NCBI RefSeq assembly: GCF_012726205.1
Contig: NZ_JAASAE010000019.1
Location: 1 to 53,712, forward strand
DNA: 53,712 bases
Direction: 5' to 3'
DNA from: Rhodococcus sp. HNM0569
GTDB taxonomy: Bacteria; Actinomycetota; Actinomycetes; Mycobacteriales; Mycobacteriaceae
A program made the translations under genes and the position numbers. Below the pieces are notes generated by a model, which had not been told where the DNA came from, did no database searches, and was given only the letters and a program-made list of their open reading frames with translations. Within the stretch, counting starts at the first letter, position 1. Each line of letters begins with the position of its first letter. This document shows positions 1 to 7,324 of this stretch, piece by piece.

Positions 1-1
1 C

Positions 2-89
2 CGTCACATCGTGACCACCAGGCCGTGACATCGGGCCCACCGGGCCGTGACATCGTGACCACCAGGCCGTGACATCGCGCCTGCCGAGC
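2..89. repeat. 22-bp tandem repeat, about four copies
   Basis: Four consecutive 22-bp units begin at 2, 24, 46 and 68. Each starts with CGTSACATCG. The first three continue with a GACCACC- or GCCCACC-like stretch ending in GGC, and the fourth diverges after its first 11 bases. The unit length is not a multiple of three, so a coding function is unlikely unless three units (22 residues) are read together. The array may extend left of the window. It lies directly upstream of the sigma-factor gene, so it could influence its promoter, but no protein-binding site is recognised in it. Confidence 0.75.
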
Positions 90-167
90 GCGGCACCGCG
101 GCCGGGAAGCCGGGAGGTCACGCCCGGTTCCCTACCGCATGTCGGTGGGTCGTCGTACTCTCGGGGA

Positions 168-1199
168 ATGAGCGTGGCTCCGTCCCTTGCCGACGACGAG
201 TTCTTGTCCCGCGCAGAACCTTATCGGCGCGAACTACTTGCCCATTGCTACCGCATGATGGGTTCGATCCACGACGCCGAGGACCAGTTGCAGGAAACCC
301 TCTTGCGCGGCTGGAAAGGCTACGGGTCGTACCGTCAGCAGGCGTCACTGCGCACGTGGCTGCACCGCATCGCCACCAACACGTGCCTCACAGCGCTCGA
401 GAGCCGCTCCAAACGGCCGCTGCCGAGTGGCCTCGGGGCACCCGACAGCGACCCCGACGCGGACCTCGTCGAGCGCCACGAGATTCCGTGGCTCGGTCCG
501 GTGCCGTCGCGCATGCTCGAATGGGACGACGACCCGGGTGCCGTCGTGTCGTCACGAGAGACTGTTCGCTTGGCATTCGTCGCTGCGCTGCAACATCTTC
601 CACCACGCCAGCGTGCGGTGCTCATCCTGCGCGACGTGCTGCAGTGGAGGGCGTCCGAGGTAGCCGACGCCGTCGGCTCGTCGGTGCCCGCGGTCAACAG
701 CCTGCTGCAACGCGCGCGCACTCAGCTCGAGCGGGTGGCGCCCACCGAGTCCGACGTCGTCGAACCGAACAGCGACACCGAACGCGCCCAACTCGCACGG
801 TGGGTCGAGGCGTTCGAGTCGTACGATCTCGACGCGATCGTGTCGATGTTCACCGACCGCGCGGTGTGGGAGATGCCGCCGTTCGACGGCTGGTACGTCG
901 GCGGCCCGGCGATCGGGCGGCTCATCGGTGGCAACTGCCCCGCCGAGCGAGCCGGCGACATGCGACTGCTTCCCACGTCGGCCAACGGCCAGCCCGCATT
1001 CGGTCTGTACATGATCGATCACAGCTGCACAGGCACCGGCGACACCACCCGCCCCGCCGTACACCGCGCCTTCCAGCTGCAGGTTCTGAATCTCACCGAG
1101 CACGGAGTCGATCACGCGGTCGCGTTCTTCGAGCCCGGCCTGTTCGCGCAGTTCGGGCTACCCGAGACCCTGCCACCGACTTCGCCGAACGACGGCTGA
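168..1199 (+). CDS. ECF sigma factor with C-terminal SnoaL-like domain (SigG/SigJ type)
   Basis: RNA polymerase sigma factor of the extracytoplasmic-function class, 343 aa. Region 2 lies at about residues 20-85 (the core reads ELLAHCYRMMGS, then DAEDQLQETLLRGW) and region 4 at about 130-190 (LPPRQRAVLILRDVLQW, then a helix-turn-helix). A SnoaL/NTF2-fold domain follows at about 210-330, as in the actinobacterial SigG and SigJ families, where it modulates activity. No anti-sigma gene is adjacent, which fits families with a built-in C-terminal regulatory domain. The ATG at 168 is chosen because conserved residues begin just after it; a start at 69 would add a low-complexity tail. The usual DAEDLVQ is DAEDQLQ here. 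Confidence 0.88.
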   Translation: MSVAPSLADDEFLSRAEPYRRELLAHCYRMMGSIHDAEDQLQETLLRGWKGYGSYRQQASLRTWLHRIATNTCLTALESRSKRPLPSGLGAPDSDPDADLVERHEIPWLGPVPSRMLEWDDDPGAVVSSRETVRLAFVAALQHLPPRQRAVLILRDVLQWRASEVADAVGSSVPAVNSLLQRARTQLERVAPTESDVVEPNSDTERAQLARWVEAFESYDLDAIVSMFTDRAVWEMPPFDGWYVGGPAIGRLIGGNCPAERAGDMRLLPTSANGQPAFGLYMIDHSCTGTGDTTRPAVHRAFQLQVLNLTEHGVDHAVAFFEPGLFAQFGLPETLPPTSPNDG

Positions 1200-1210
1200 C
1201 GCGCGGCTCG

Positions 1211-1591
1211 TCAGGCGCCGGGCGAGGTGTCGCGCAGAGAGCGCGCGACCGCATCGTCGTGCTCGACGTAGCCGCGCGCTGCCTCACGCACCTGTTGTTC
1301 GAGTTCTTCCGCATAGACGCGGGCGGCGCGCAACAGCCCGGCAGCCGAGGCCGCATTCGGCACCTCGTCGCCGCCCACTGCAAGCGCGCGTACCAAACGG
1401 GCGAGCTGCCGCGCACATTCGAGATCGGGGTCCGATTCTCCCACGCCCAGAGGAAGGTTCGCGAGCTCACGAGCCCGCGCTTCGAGATCCTGCAGATCGG
1501 CGGCGAGCGTGTGGCACGCGTCCACGACGGCCGCTGCCGCCGCGTCGTCGAACTCGAGAGCTCCTCGCCCCGGATCGTCCCCCAGCGTCAT
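1211..1591 (-). CDS. Small helical protein of unknown function
   Basis: 126 aa, cytoplasmic, with no signal peptide or membrane segment. It is rich in Ala, Glu, Leu and Arg and looks almost entirely alpha-helical, with heptad-like stretches (residues 25-50 and 80-110) that could form coiled coils or a helical bundle. The ATG at 1591 is preceded on its strand by GGGGAAC, a weak ribosome-binding site. The gene is convergent with the sigma-factor gene (11 bp between stops) and divergent from the acyltransferase gene. I do not recognise the family. Codon use is typical of the window, so it is probably real. Confidence 0.65.
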   Translation of the reverse strand: MTLGDDPGRGALEFDDAAAAAVVDACHTLAADLQDLEARARELANLPLGVGESDPDLECARQLARLVRALAVGGDEVPNAASAAGLLRAARVYAEELEQQVREAARGYVEHDDAVARSLRDTSPGA

Positions 1592-1882
1592 GTCGTTCCC
1601 CCTGTCCGTGAGTCCCCCGCCGGACCGTTCCCCCGGCCTGTGCCGTCGAATGTACCTTCCGGGACCGCCCTCGCCTCTATCGGACGCTTGTCCGGTGGTG
1701 CGGCCGGCTCCTTCCGTGTAGAAATAGCTCCCGGTGAATCCGTCTCCGCGCTCGGCCGCCCGGCCGGGTCGTGACAGCGCCCCCGTTCAGACCCGAGCGG
1801 GTTGCCGGCGCCGGTCGCCACACTCGAACTCCACTCGGCACCCGTGTGCCCGCTCCTGCTCTCCCGGACCCGAAGGATCTTC

Positions 1883-3253
1883 ATGCGCCTGCCCATGTCT
1901 CCGCTCGACGCGATGTTCCTCGTGGGCGAATCGCGCCGTCATCCGCTGCACGTGGGCGCGGTCCAGTTGTTCACGCCGCCCGACGGTGCCGACGCACACG
2001 ACATCCGTGTCCTGCTCACCGACGCGGCTCGCGATCCGAACCAGGTTCTTGCACCGGCACTTTCACGGAGTCCGTACCGGTCACCGCGCACGTGGGGGCA
2101 GTGGGCGTGGCGGAGCGACGACGCGGACCCGGACGACCACGTGCGCGCCGAGGCGCTGCCCGGGCCCGGCACACGTCGACAGCTGTTCGAACTGTGCGCG
2201 TGGCTGCACAGCGCTCCACTCGACCGCACCCGGCCGCTGTGGGAGATGCACCTGATCGAGGGACTGGCCGACGGCCGGCTGGCGGTGTACACGAAACTGC
2301 ATCACGCGGTCGCCGACGGCGTCGGGGCGATGCGGATGCTGCGGGGCGCGCTCAGCGAGGACCCGGACGACCGGGCCGTGCCCGCGCCGTGGCAGGCACG
2401 GCCCGCGCGACGGCGTACGCCCACGCAGACTCAGGCGCACTTCGACGTCGTGCACGCTGCGCGTGCGGGTTTCGCCGAACTCGCAGGCATGGTGCCCGCG
2501 CTCGCGTCGACATTGGGTCGCAGCATTCGCGAGTCGGGTAGCGCGGTGTCGTTCTCGGCTCCGCAGACGATGTTCAACGTGTCGATCGGCAGCGCACGAC
2601 GGTTCACGGCACGCTCGTGGCCGCTCGAACGGTTACGCCTGGTCGCGAAGGCCTCCGGGACGACGGTCAACGACGTCGTGCTCGCGATGTCGTCGGGCGC
2701 GCTGCGCCGGTACCTGCTCACCCGCGGCGCGCTACCCGACCGCCCCCTCGTCGCGATGGTGCCGGTGTCTCTGCGTTCGCAGATCGCGGGCGACGGCAAT
2801 GCGATCGGCGTCCTGATGTGCAATCTGGCAACACATTCCGACGACGCGCAGACGCGGCTGACCACGATCGCCGACTGCATGAGGGACGGCAAGGACGCGC
2901 TCTCGCACATGAGCCCGACGCAGGTGCTCGCGATGAGCGCGCTGGGTGCCGCACCGGTGGGCGCGAGCATGCTGTTCGGTCACAACACCGTTGTACGGCC
3001 GCCGTTCAACCTGATCGTCTCGAACGTGACGGGCTCGGACGTGCCGCTGTACTGGAACGGCGCCCGCCTCGACGCGCTGTATCCGATGTCGGTGCCGGTG
3101 GACGGGCAGGCGCTGAACATCACCTGCACGAGCCACGACGACGAGCTGTTCTTCGGTGTCACCGCGTGCAGGCGCGCGGTGCCCGATCTACCGTCCGTGA
3201 TCGGCCATTTCGACACGGAGCTGTCGGCACTCGAACGCGCCGCGGGTGTCTGA
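1883..3253 (+). CDS. Wax ester synthase / diacylglycerol acyltransferase (WS/DGAT)
   Basis: O-acyltransferase of 456 aa that moves the acyl group of acyl-CoA to diacylglycerol or a fatty alcohol, giving storage triacylglycerol or wax ester. It is soluble or loosely membrane-attached at lipid bodies. The family start MSPLDAMFLVGE is at residues 5-16, the PLW motif at 118-120, and the catalytic HHxxxDG at 140-146 (H140, H141, D145, G146). The conserved NDVVLA and NLIVSNVTG segments lie in the C-terminal half. Length matches the family (450-480 aa). The ATG at 1883 follows AAGGA at good spacing; an upstream ATG at 1802 would add residues the family lacks. Such bacteria carry many paralogues, so substrate cannot be predicted. 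Confidence 0.92.
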   Translation: MRLPMSPLDAMFLVGESRRHPLHVGAVQLFTPPDGADAHDIRVLLTDAARDPNQVLAPALSRSPYRSPRTWGQWAWRSDDADPDDHVRAEALPGPGTRRQLFELCAWLHSAPLDRTRPLWEMHLIEGLADGRLAVYTKLHHAVADGVGAMRMLRGALSEDPDDRAVPAPWQARPARRRTPTQTQAHFDVVHAARAGFAELAGMVPALASTLGRSIRESGSAVSFSAPQTMFNVSIGSARRFTARSWPLERLRLVAKASGTTVNDVVLAMSSGALRRYLLTRGALPDRPLVAMVPVSLRSQIAGDGNAIGVLMCNLATHSDDAQTRLTTIADCMRDGKDALSHMSPTQVLAMSALGAAPVGASMLFGHNTVVRPPFNLIVSNVTGSDVPLYWNGARLDALYPMSVPVDGQALNITCTSHDDELFFGVTACRRAVPDLPSVIGHFDTELSALERAAGV

Positions 3254-3256
3254 GCG

Positions 3257-3904
3257 TCAGACCGTGGGCACCGCTGCGCGCTGCCGCAGTACGAGCCCGA
3301 TGCTGCAATTGCCGCCGTCGGGATCCGGGGTGACGTCGACGGCGAAGCGGGCGCCGAGCGCCGTCTCCGCGTTGTCGAGTGCGCGCTGGATCAACCCGCG
3401 CTGGATGCCGCGCACCACTTCGGGGTTGCGCCGCGCGGTCTCGACGAGCGGGCACGTACACAGGGTGAGCGTGTGCGTGCCGAACGCGCTCATCGCCGAT
3501 TGCACCTGGAAGCCGAGCCGTTCGAGCACCGCGATGACATAGGCCGCCGCATCCGGGCCTGCGGCGTCGACGGCCCCGAGCCGGTCGGCCCAGTCGCGTC
3601 CGGCATCCTCGGCCTTGCGTTCGCGTTCGGCTTCGGTGCCGCCGAGTTGCGCGGCCATGAGTGCGACGAGGTCGGCGTAGGACGGCTCGCGGATCGCCTC
3701 GTAGCCGATACGGGGCCTGCCCACGCCCGCAGCGTCGAGACGACAAGTACGCGCGAGGCCTTCCTCGACGAGTCCGCCGAGGTGGAAGCGCACGGTGGTG
3801 ACGTGCAGATCGAGCTGCGCCGCCAGGTGCTGGGCGTCGAGCGGGGCGGTGGCGGCGCGCAACAGCTCGAGCACACGATCACGCTGCTTCACTCGCCGCG
3901 GCAT
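3257..3904 (-). CDS. SufR-like winged-helix transcriptional regulator
   Basis: 215-aa DNA-binding regulator. Residues 8-60 form an ArsR/SufR-type winged helix (VLELLRAATAPLDAQHLAAQ, then TTVRFHLGGLVEEGL). The C-terminal half resembles SufR-like iron-sulfur regulators, whose Cys ligands bind a cluster. Here the first site is CTCP (C149, C151) and the last is GNC (C200), but the central family Cys is Arg165 (PEVVRGIQRG), so cluster binding is doubtful or altered. The ATG at 3904 has AGGAGG 4 bp upstream and is preferred over the longer frame starting at 3934. The gene diverges from the MTB12-like gene across an iron-box-like site and an AGAGGA-N6-TCCTCT palindrome, a plausible operator for this protein. 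Confidence 0.8.
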   Translation of the reverse strand: MPRRVKQRDRVLELLRAATAPLDAQHLAAQLDLHVTTVRFHLGGLVEEGLARTCRLDAAGVGRPRIGYEAIREPSYADLVALMAAQLGGTEAERERKAEDAGRDWADRLGAVDAAGPDAAAYVIAVLERLGFQVQSAMSAFGTHTLTLCTCPLVETARRNPEVVRGIQRGLIQRALDNAETALGARFAVDVTPDPDGGNCSIGLVLRQRAAVPTV

Positions 3905-3932
3905 GGGCCCTCCTGACCACTCCACCCCACCC

Positions 3933-3951
3933 ACCGGTTAGGGTCACCTTA
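3933..3951. promoter_or_regulatory. IdeR/DtxR-like iron box
   Basis: A 19-bp site with GGTTAGG on the left and ACCT on the right matches the IdeR/DtxR consensus (TTAGGTTAGSCTAACCTAA) at 13 of 19 positions by my count. It lies between two divergent genes. A second, better site of the same type stands at 7292-7310, the other end of the island, which raises the likelihood that both are real. IdeR normally represses when iron is sufficient. The match is by eye only. Confidence 0.55.
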
Positions 3952-3954
3952 TTA

Positions 3955-3977
3955 AGAGGAACAAAATCCTCTATAGT
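3955..3977 (+). promoter_or_regulatory. AGAGGA-N6-TCCTCT palindrome and leaderless promoter of the MTB12-like gene
   Basis: Perfect 6-bp arms AGAGGA (3955-3960) and TCCTCT (3967-3972) flank six bases. They overlap a -10-like TATAGT at 3972-3977, which would place the transcript start at or next to the ATG at 3985. No Shine-Dalgarno sequence precedes that ATG, so the mRNA is probably leaderless, as is common in these bacteria. One arm (TCCTCTA) recurs at 7286-7292 in front of the methyltransferase gene. The divergent SufR-like regulator is the most likely ligand; this is inference. Confidence 0.5.
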
Positions 3978-3984
3978 CGTCGCC

Positions 3985-4779
3985 ATGACTGCGCTGCCCG
4001 ACGACTCTCCCACGGTACGACCGCCCCGAAAGGGCCTCGGAACTGTGGCTACCCTTGCTTTGTCCGTCACCGCCGCCGCGTCCGTCGTGATCGCGGGGGC
4101 CGCCGTGGTGGTCGCGGTCGAGGTGCGCGCGGACGAGCCGGTGGCCGCCGCGTCGAGCACGACCGATTCGTCGACCATCCCGGCCGCGCTGCAGGCCCTC
4201 GCCGCCGATCGCGGCGCCGAGGCCGCACCCGTTACCGATCCCGCCGCGCCCGCCGGCCCCGGCGATCCCGCAGCACCTGTTCCCGCGAACCCTGCCGCAC
4301 CCGGCCCGCTGCCTGCCGAGGGCCTCGCCCCCGGTGCCGCCGCGCCCGCGGTTCCCGGCGTGACGGCTCCGGACGCAGACACCGGGCAGGGCGCACCCGC
4401 CGCGCAGTCGATCCCGGCCCCGACCGCGTCCGAACTGACGTCCGTGCTGCACTCGGCGGTCGATCCGTCGCATTCTCCCGCGCAGCGACAGTCGCACGTC
4501 GAGCGCGGCGACGAGGCCGGTGCGGTCCTCGACCAGATCAGCACGCGCGCGGGCACGATGATGGCCGTCGTCCACCCGCAGGTGATCGACCCGGTGTCGG
4601 TCGACGGCGCCACCGCGTCGGGCCGCCTGCAGGTCACCTTCGCCGGATCGGCAGGCCCCGAGACGCCGCTGCGCTTGTCCTTCACCTACGTCGACGGCGG
4701 GTGGAAGCTGTCGGCCCGCAGCGTGTGCGATGTCGCGTCGTTCAACGGGTTCTCGTGTCCCCCGGGCTATGCCCGATAG
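3985..4779 (+). CDS. MTB12-like membrane-anchored or secreted protein
   Basis: 264 aa. A short cytoplasmic N-terminus is followed by one hydrophobic segment (about 22-46, a signal anchor or uncleaved signal peptide). A Pro/Ala/Gly-rich linker (about 75-145) leads to a C-terminal domain from about residue 147 (ELTSVLHSAVDP through VDGGWKLSARS). That domain resembles the low-molecular-weight antigen MTB12/CFP-2 of mycobacteria: a helical start, a beta-rich core and a final GGWKLS strand. Two Cys near the end (CDVASFNGFSC) could form a disulfide outside the cell. The family's function is unknown. The position next to an iron-box-like site and an ABC importer suggests an envelope role in the same process. 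Its 3' end overlaps the convergent permease gene by 38 bp. Confidence 0.78.
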   Translation: MTALPDDSPTVRPPRKGLGTVATLALSVTAAASVVIAGAAVVVAVEVRADEPVAAASSTTDSSTIPAALQALAADRGAEAAPVTDPAAPAGPGDPAAPVPANPAAPGPLPAEGLAPGAAAPAVPGVTAPDADTGQGAPAAQSIPAPTASELTSVLHSAVDPSHSPAQRQSHVERGDEAGAVLDQISTRAGTMMAVVHPQVIDPVSVDGATASGRLQVTFAGSAGPETPLRLSFTYVDGGWKLSARSVCDVASFNGFSCPPGYAR

Positions 4780-5626
4780 TGGTGCGACCGACAGCGGCAC
4801 GGGCGCTACGCCTTCCGGTGGCACGAGCACTGGGCCCGACGGTGGCACGAGCGCTGGGCGCGAAGACGCCGGTCCACCGTGTGACGACTGCCCGCACGGC
4901 CACGTCGACGACGAGCGCACACGCGACGAGCGCGAGTGCCCACGCGTACAACTCGGGTGTCTGCAACAGGGTGCGGGTCTGCGCGATCGCGGCGCCGACA
5001 CCGTCGGGGGCCGACAGCAACTCGGCCATGACGGCGATCCGCACCGAACCCGACGCGACGGCACCGGTGGCGGCGAGGATCGGCGGCGCGACGGACGGCA
5101 CGGTCACGAACGCGAGCCTGCGGGTGCGGCCGAGTTGCAGTCCGGCGCCCAGTTCGAGCAGATGCGGGTCGATGCCGCGCAGCGCCGCCGTTGTGGCCGC
5201 CGCGACGAGCGGCACCATGACCGTCGCGCACACGATCACCGTGATCACCGGATCGCTGCCGAGCCACAACACGAGGCACACGATCAGCACGATCGGCGGG
5301 AGCCCTTGCAGCAGAGCACGAACGGGCGCGAGCATGCCGTCGGCGAAGGCGAACCGCGAGGCGGCCGCACCGATCACGATCCCGATCACCAGCGCGGCGA
5401 ACGTCGCGAGCGCCGCGCGCGCGAGCGTCAGGCTCAATTCCTCGGCGAGCGAGCCGTCCCGCGTGATGCGCCACAGCGCGTCGACGGTGCGGGCCGGGCT
5501 CGGCATCACGGCGGGAGACTGACCGCGTGAGAGCAGGTACCACGCCCCGACGAGCGCCGCAAGACACACGACGACGCCGAGCACGAAAGCCGGTGAGCGC
5601 TTTTTCCTGCCGAAGTGCTGCGTCAT
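4742..5626 (-). CDS. ABC transporter permease (SsuC/TauC-like)
   Basis: Inner-membrane permease of 294 aa with about six membrane segments. The EAA loop between ABC permease helices reads ELGAGLQLGRTRRLAFVTVP, the site that contacts the ATPase. The family is that of SsuC/TauC/nitrate-type importers. The start overlaps the stop of the binding-protein gene by 4 bp (ATGA), so the two are translationally coupled. The last ~35 residues form an unusual Ser/Ala/Arg/Gly-rich tail (SARATVGP, SARATGRR, SARAAVGR) encoded by a 24-bp DNA repeat. Family members normally end before it, so the frame was probably extended at its 3' end. The substrate cannot be told from sequence. Confidence 0.85.
   Translation of the reverse strand: MTQHFGRKKRSPAFVLGVVVCLAALVGAWYLLSRGQSPAVMPSPARTVDALWRITRDGSLAEELSLTLARAALATFAALVIGIVIGAAASRFAFADGMLAPVRALLQGLPPIVLIVCLVLWLGSDPVITVIVCATVMVPLVAAATTAALRGIDPHLLELGAGLQLGRTRRLAFVTVPSVAPPILAATGAVASGSVRIAVMAELLSAPDGVGAAIAQTRTLLQTPELYAWALALVACALVVDVAVRAVVTRWTGVFAPSARATVGPSARATGRRSARAAVGRTTIGHSPGDTRTR
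4817..4864. repeat. 24-bp tandem duplication in the 3' end of the permease gene
   Basis: Two adjacent 24-bp units, each starting GGTGGCACGAGC, occupy 4817-4840 and 4841-4864, and a more diverged copy lies just to the left. On the minus strand each unit encodes eight residues of the SARAxxGR type, so the repeat lengthens the permease tail in frame. Confidence 0.7.
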
Positions 5627-6693
5627 GCCGCGGTGCTGCCGAGATAGAACCCGTCGGGTGGCACCGACCCGCCCACCGACTCCGGCACCGTGTCGAGCAG
5701 CGAACCGTACAGCCGCTCCACGTCGGGTCGGGTGTCCTTCGCCGGCAGGTACGTCGGCCGCAGACCGGGCAGCACCTTCGCGACGACGTCCTCGGGCACC
5801 GGCACGCGTTCGGCGATCGCCCGGGCGCCGGCAGCAGGATCGGACACGACGCCCATCACCGACGTCACGAACGACGACTGCAGTGCCCCGACGAGGTCGG
5901 GGTACTGACGCACGAGTTCGCCGCGCACCACGAAGCCCGCGAACGGGAGCGTCGCAGAACCCGTGTGCTCGACCCAGAGGTCTTGCAGGCTCGCGGCTTT
6001 CACTGTCGATGGGGCGGTCTGCGACACGACCGTCGACAGGTGCTCGGGCAGCACCGCGTACTGCATCGAGCCGTCAGCGAGGCCGGTCGCGATCTCGAGG
6101 GGCGTCGGGTGGTACGCGAGCGTCACGTCCGGGTTCTCGCCTTCGTAGGTCAGTCCCGCGGCACCCAGCAACTGACGCGTGACGAGGTCGACGACGTCGT
6201 TCTCGAACGGCACGTGCACGGTCTGCCCGCGCAGACTCTCCAGAGTCGTGCCCGCCGGGCCCATCAGGTGGACGATGTTGCCGCTCACCGCACCGACGAG
6301 CGCGAGGTCGATGCCCTGCGCACACAGGTTGGCGGCGATGTTGATCGGCATCGCGGCGACGTCGTAGCGACCGGTGATGAAGTTGGTACGCAACTCTTCC
6401 GGCGTGCTCGCGGTCGTGAGCGAGGTGTCCGTGATGCCGACTGAATCGAGTCGGGTGAGCGGAGCGGCCATCGCGACATTGTTCGCGACCCCCACGTTCA
6501 AGCGGTCGGGAACCCCGGAGTGGGCGTCGGATGCGGGAGCGGTGTCCCCGCACCCGGACGCACCGCCGCCGGCCGAATCACACGCCGTCACCGCGGCGCC
6601 GATGACGCCGGCCGCGACCGTTACCGCAGCAATACGGAGGAGACCATGACGCGACAGGAGGCGACGGGGAGCGTGCAGGAAGCGGATGTTCAC
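5623..6693 (-). CDS. ABC transporter substrate-binding lipoprotein (SsuA/TauA/THI5-like)
   Basis: Extracellular binding protein of 356 aa, lipid-anchored. An Arg-rich N-terminus and hydrophobic stretch precede a lipobox VTAC with the lipidated Cys at residue 38. The mature part shows the pattern of NMT1/THI5-like proteins: LNVGVANNVAMAAPL, then TGRYDVAAMPINIAANL, then GQTVHVPFENDVVD. The GTG at 6693 is chosen because AAGGAC sits 4-5 bp upstream and the signal peptide begins directly after; no in-frame ATG fits. This start lies 48 bp inside the ATPase gene on the other strand, so the two 5' ends overlap. It forms an operon with the permease. The ligand is unknown; the flanking iron-box-like sites hint at an iron-related nutrient. 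Confidence 0.85.
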   Translation of the reverse strand: MNIRFLHAPRRLLSRHGLLRIAAVTVAAGVIGAAVTACDSAGGGASGCGDTAPASDAHSGVPDRLNVGVANNVAMAAPLTRLDSVGITDTSLTTASTPEELRTNFITGRYDVAAMPINIAANLCAQGIDLALVGAVSGNIVHLMGPAGTTLESLRGQTVHVPFENDVVDLVTRQLLGAAGLTYEGENPDVTLAYHPTPLEIATGLADGSMQYAVLPEHLSTVVSQTAPSTVKAASLQDLWVEHTGSATLPFAGFVVRGELVRQYPDLVGALQSSFVTSVMGVVSDPAAGARAIAERVPVPEDVVAKVLPGLRPTYLPAKDTRPDVERLYGSLLDTVPESVGGSVPPDGFYLGSTAA

Positions 6694-7293
6694 GAAAGTC
6701 CTTTGCTCGAGTTCGACGGGGTGACGCTGACCCGCGGGGACAAGGTGATCGCCGAGGACGTCTCGTTCCGGCTGCATCCGGGCGAGATCCTCGTCGTGTC
6801 GGGTCCGTCCGGACTCGGCAAGACGACGCTGCTGCACACCGCCGCAGGCCTGCTCACCCCCGCGATCGGCACGGTACGACGGCGAATCGCACGACAGGGC
6901 ATGGTGTTCCAGGAACCACGCCTGTTGCCGTGGTTGTCGGTGCATCGCAATGTACGACTCGGCGCGCCTGGGCGCGGCGTGTGGTCGCGCACCCCGTCGG
7001 CGGCGGTGGAGCACGCGCTCGACAAAGTCGGTCTCGCCGGGACCGCGACGATGCCGCCGTATCGCCTCTCGGGCGGCATGCAGCGCCGCGCCGCGCTCGC
7101 CCGTGCGCTGTACGGGAACCCGTCGATGGTGTTCGCCGACGAGCCGTTCGCGCATCTCGACTCGGCGGCGGCGCAGCTCGCCGCGGGCGCGCTCGCGCGG
7201 GCGGCGCGGGCCGGGGCCGGAGTGATGACCACCGCGCACGAGGTCGGGGACGGTTTCCCACTCATGGGGAATTACCGTACATTATTCCTCTAA
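6646..7293 (+). CDS. ABC transporter ATP-binding protein
   Basis: 215-aa ATPase that powers the importer formed with the divergent permease and binding protein. Walker A is GPSGLGKT (53-60), the signature is LSGGMQRRAALARAL near 143, Walker B is MVFADEP, and the H-loop His lies in TAHE near 202. It is slightly short for the SsuB/TauB group (about 240 aa), with an abrupt C-terminus. The ATG at 6646 has CGGAGG 5 bp upstream. The gene is transcribed away from its partners, unusual for this family, and its first 48 bp are antisense to the start of the binding-protein gene. The stop codon is contiguous with the iron-box-like site of the next gene. Confidence 0.88.
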   Translation: MTRQEATGSVQEADVHESPLLEFDGVTLTRGDKVIAEDVSFRLHPGEILVVSGPSGLGKTTLLHTAAGLLTPAIGTVRRRIARQGMVFQEPRLLPWLSVHRNVRLGAPGRGVWSRTPSAAVEHALDKVGLAGTATMPPYRLSGGMQRRAALARALYGNPSMVFADEPFAHLDSAAAQLAAGALARAARAGAGVMTTAHEVGDGFPLMGNYRTLFL

Positions 7294-7310
7294 AGGTAAG
7301 GCTAACCAGA
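7292..7310. promoter_or_regulatory. IdeR/DtxR-like iron box upstream of the methyltransferase gene
   Basis: A 19-bp near-palindrome, AAAGGTAAGGCTAACCAGA, agrees with the IdeR/DtxR consensus at 14 of 19 positions, including the whole GGCTAACC right half. It begins inside the stop codon of the ATPase gene and ends 14 bp before the methyltransferase ATG. A TCCTCTA half-site, also seen in the palindrome at 3955-3972, abuts it at 7286-7292. Repression of the methyltransferase-cupin pair at high iron is the natural prediction. Confidence 0.65.
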
Positions 7311-7324
7311 ATCGAGGGCGAACG

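Noticed and set aside
2-89. The 22-bp array as a CRISPR
   Set aside because: The units are directly adjacent without unique spacers and there are no cas genes.
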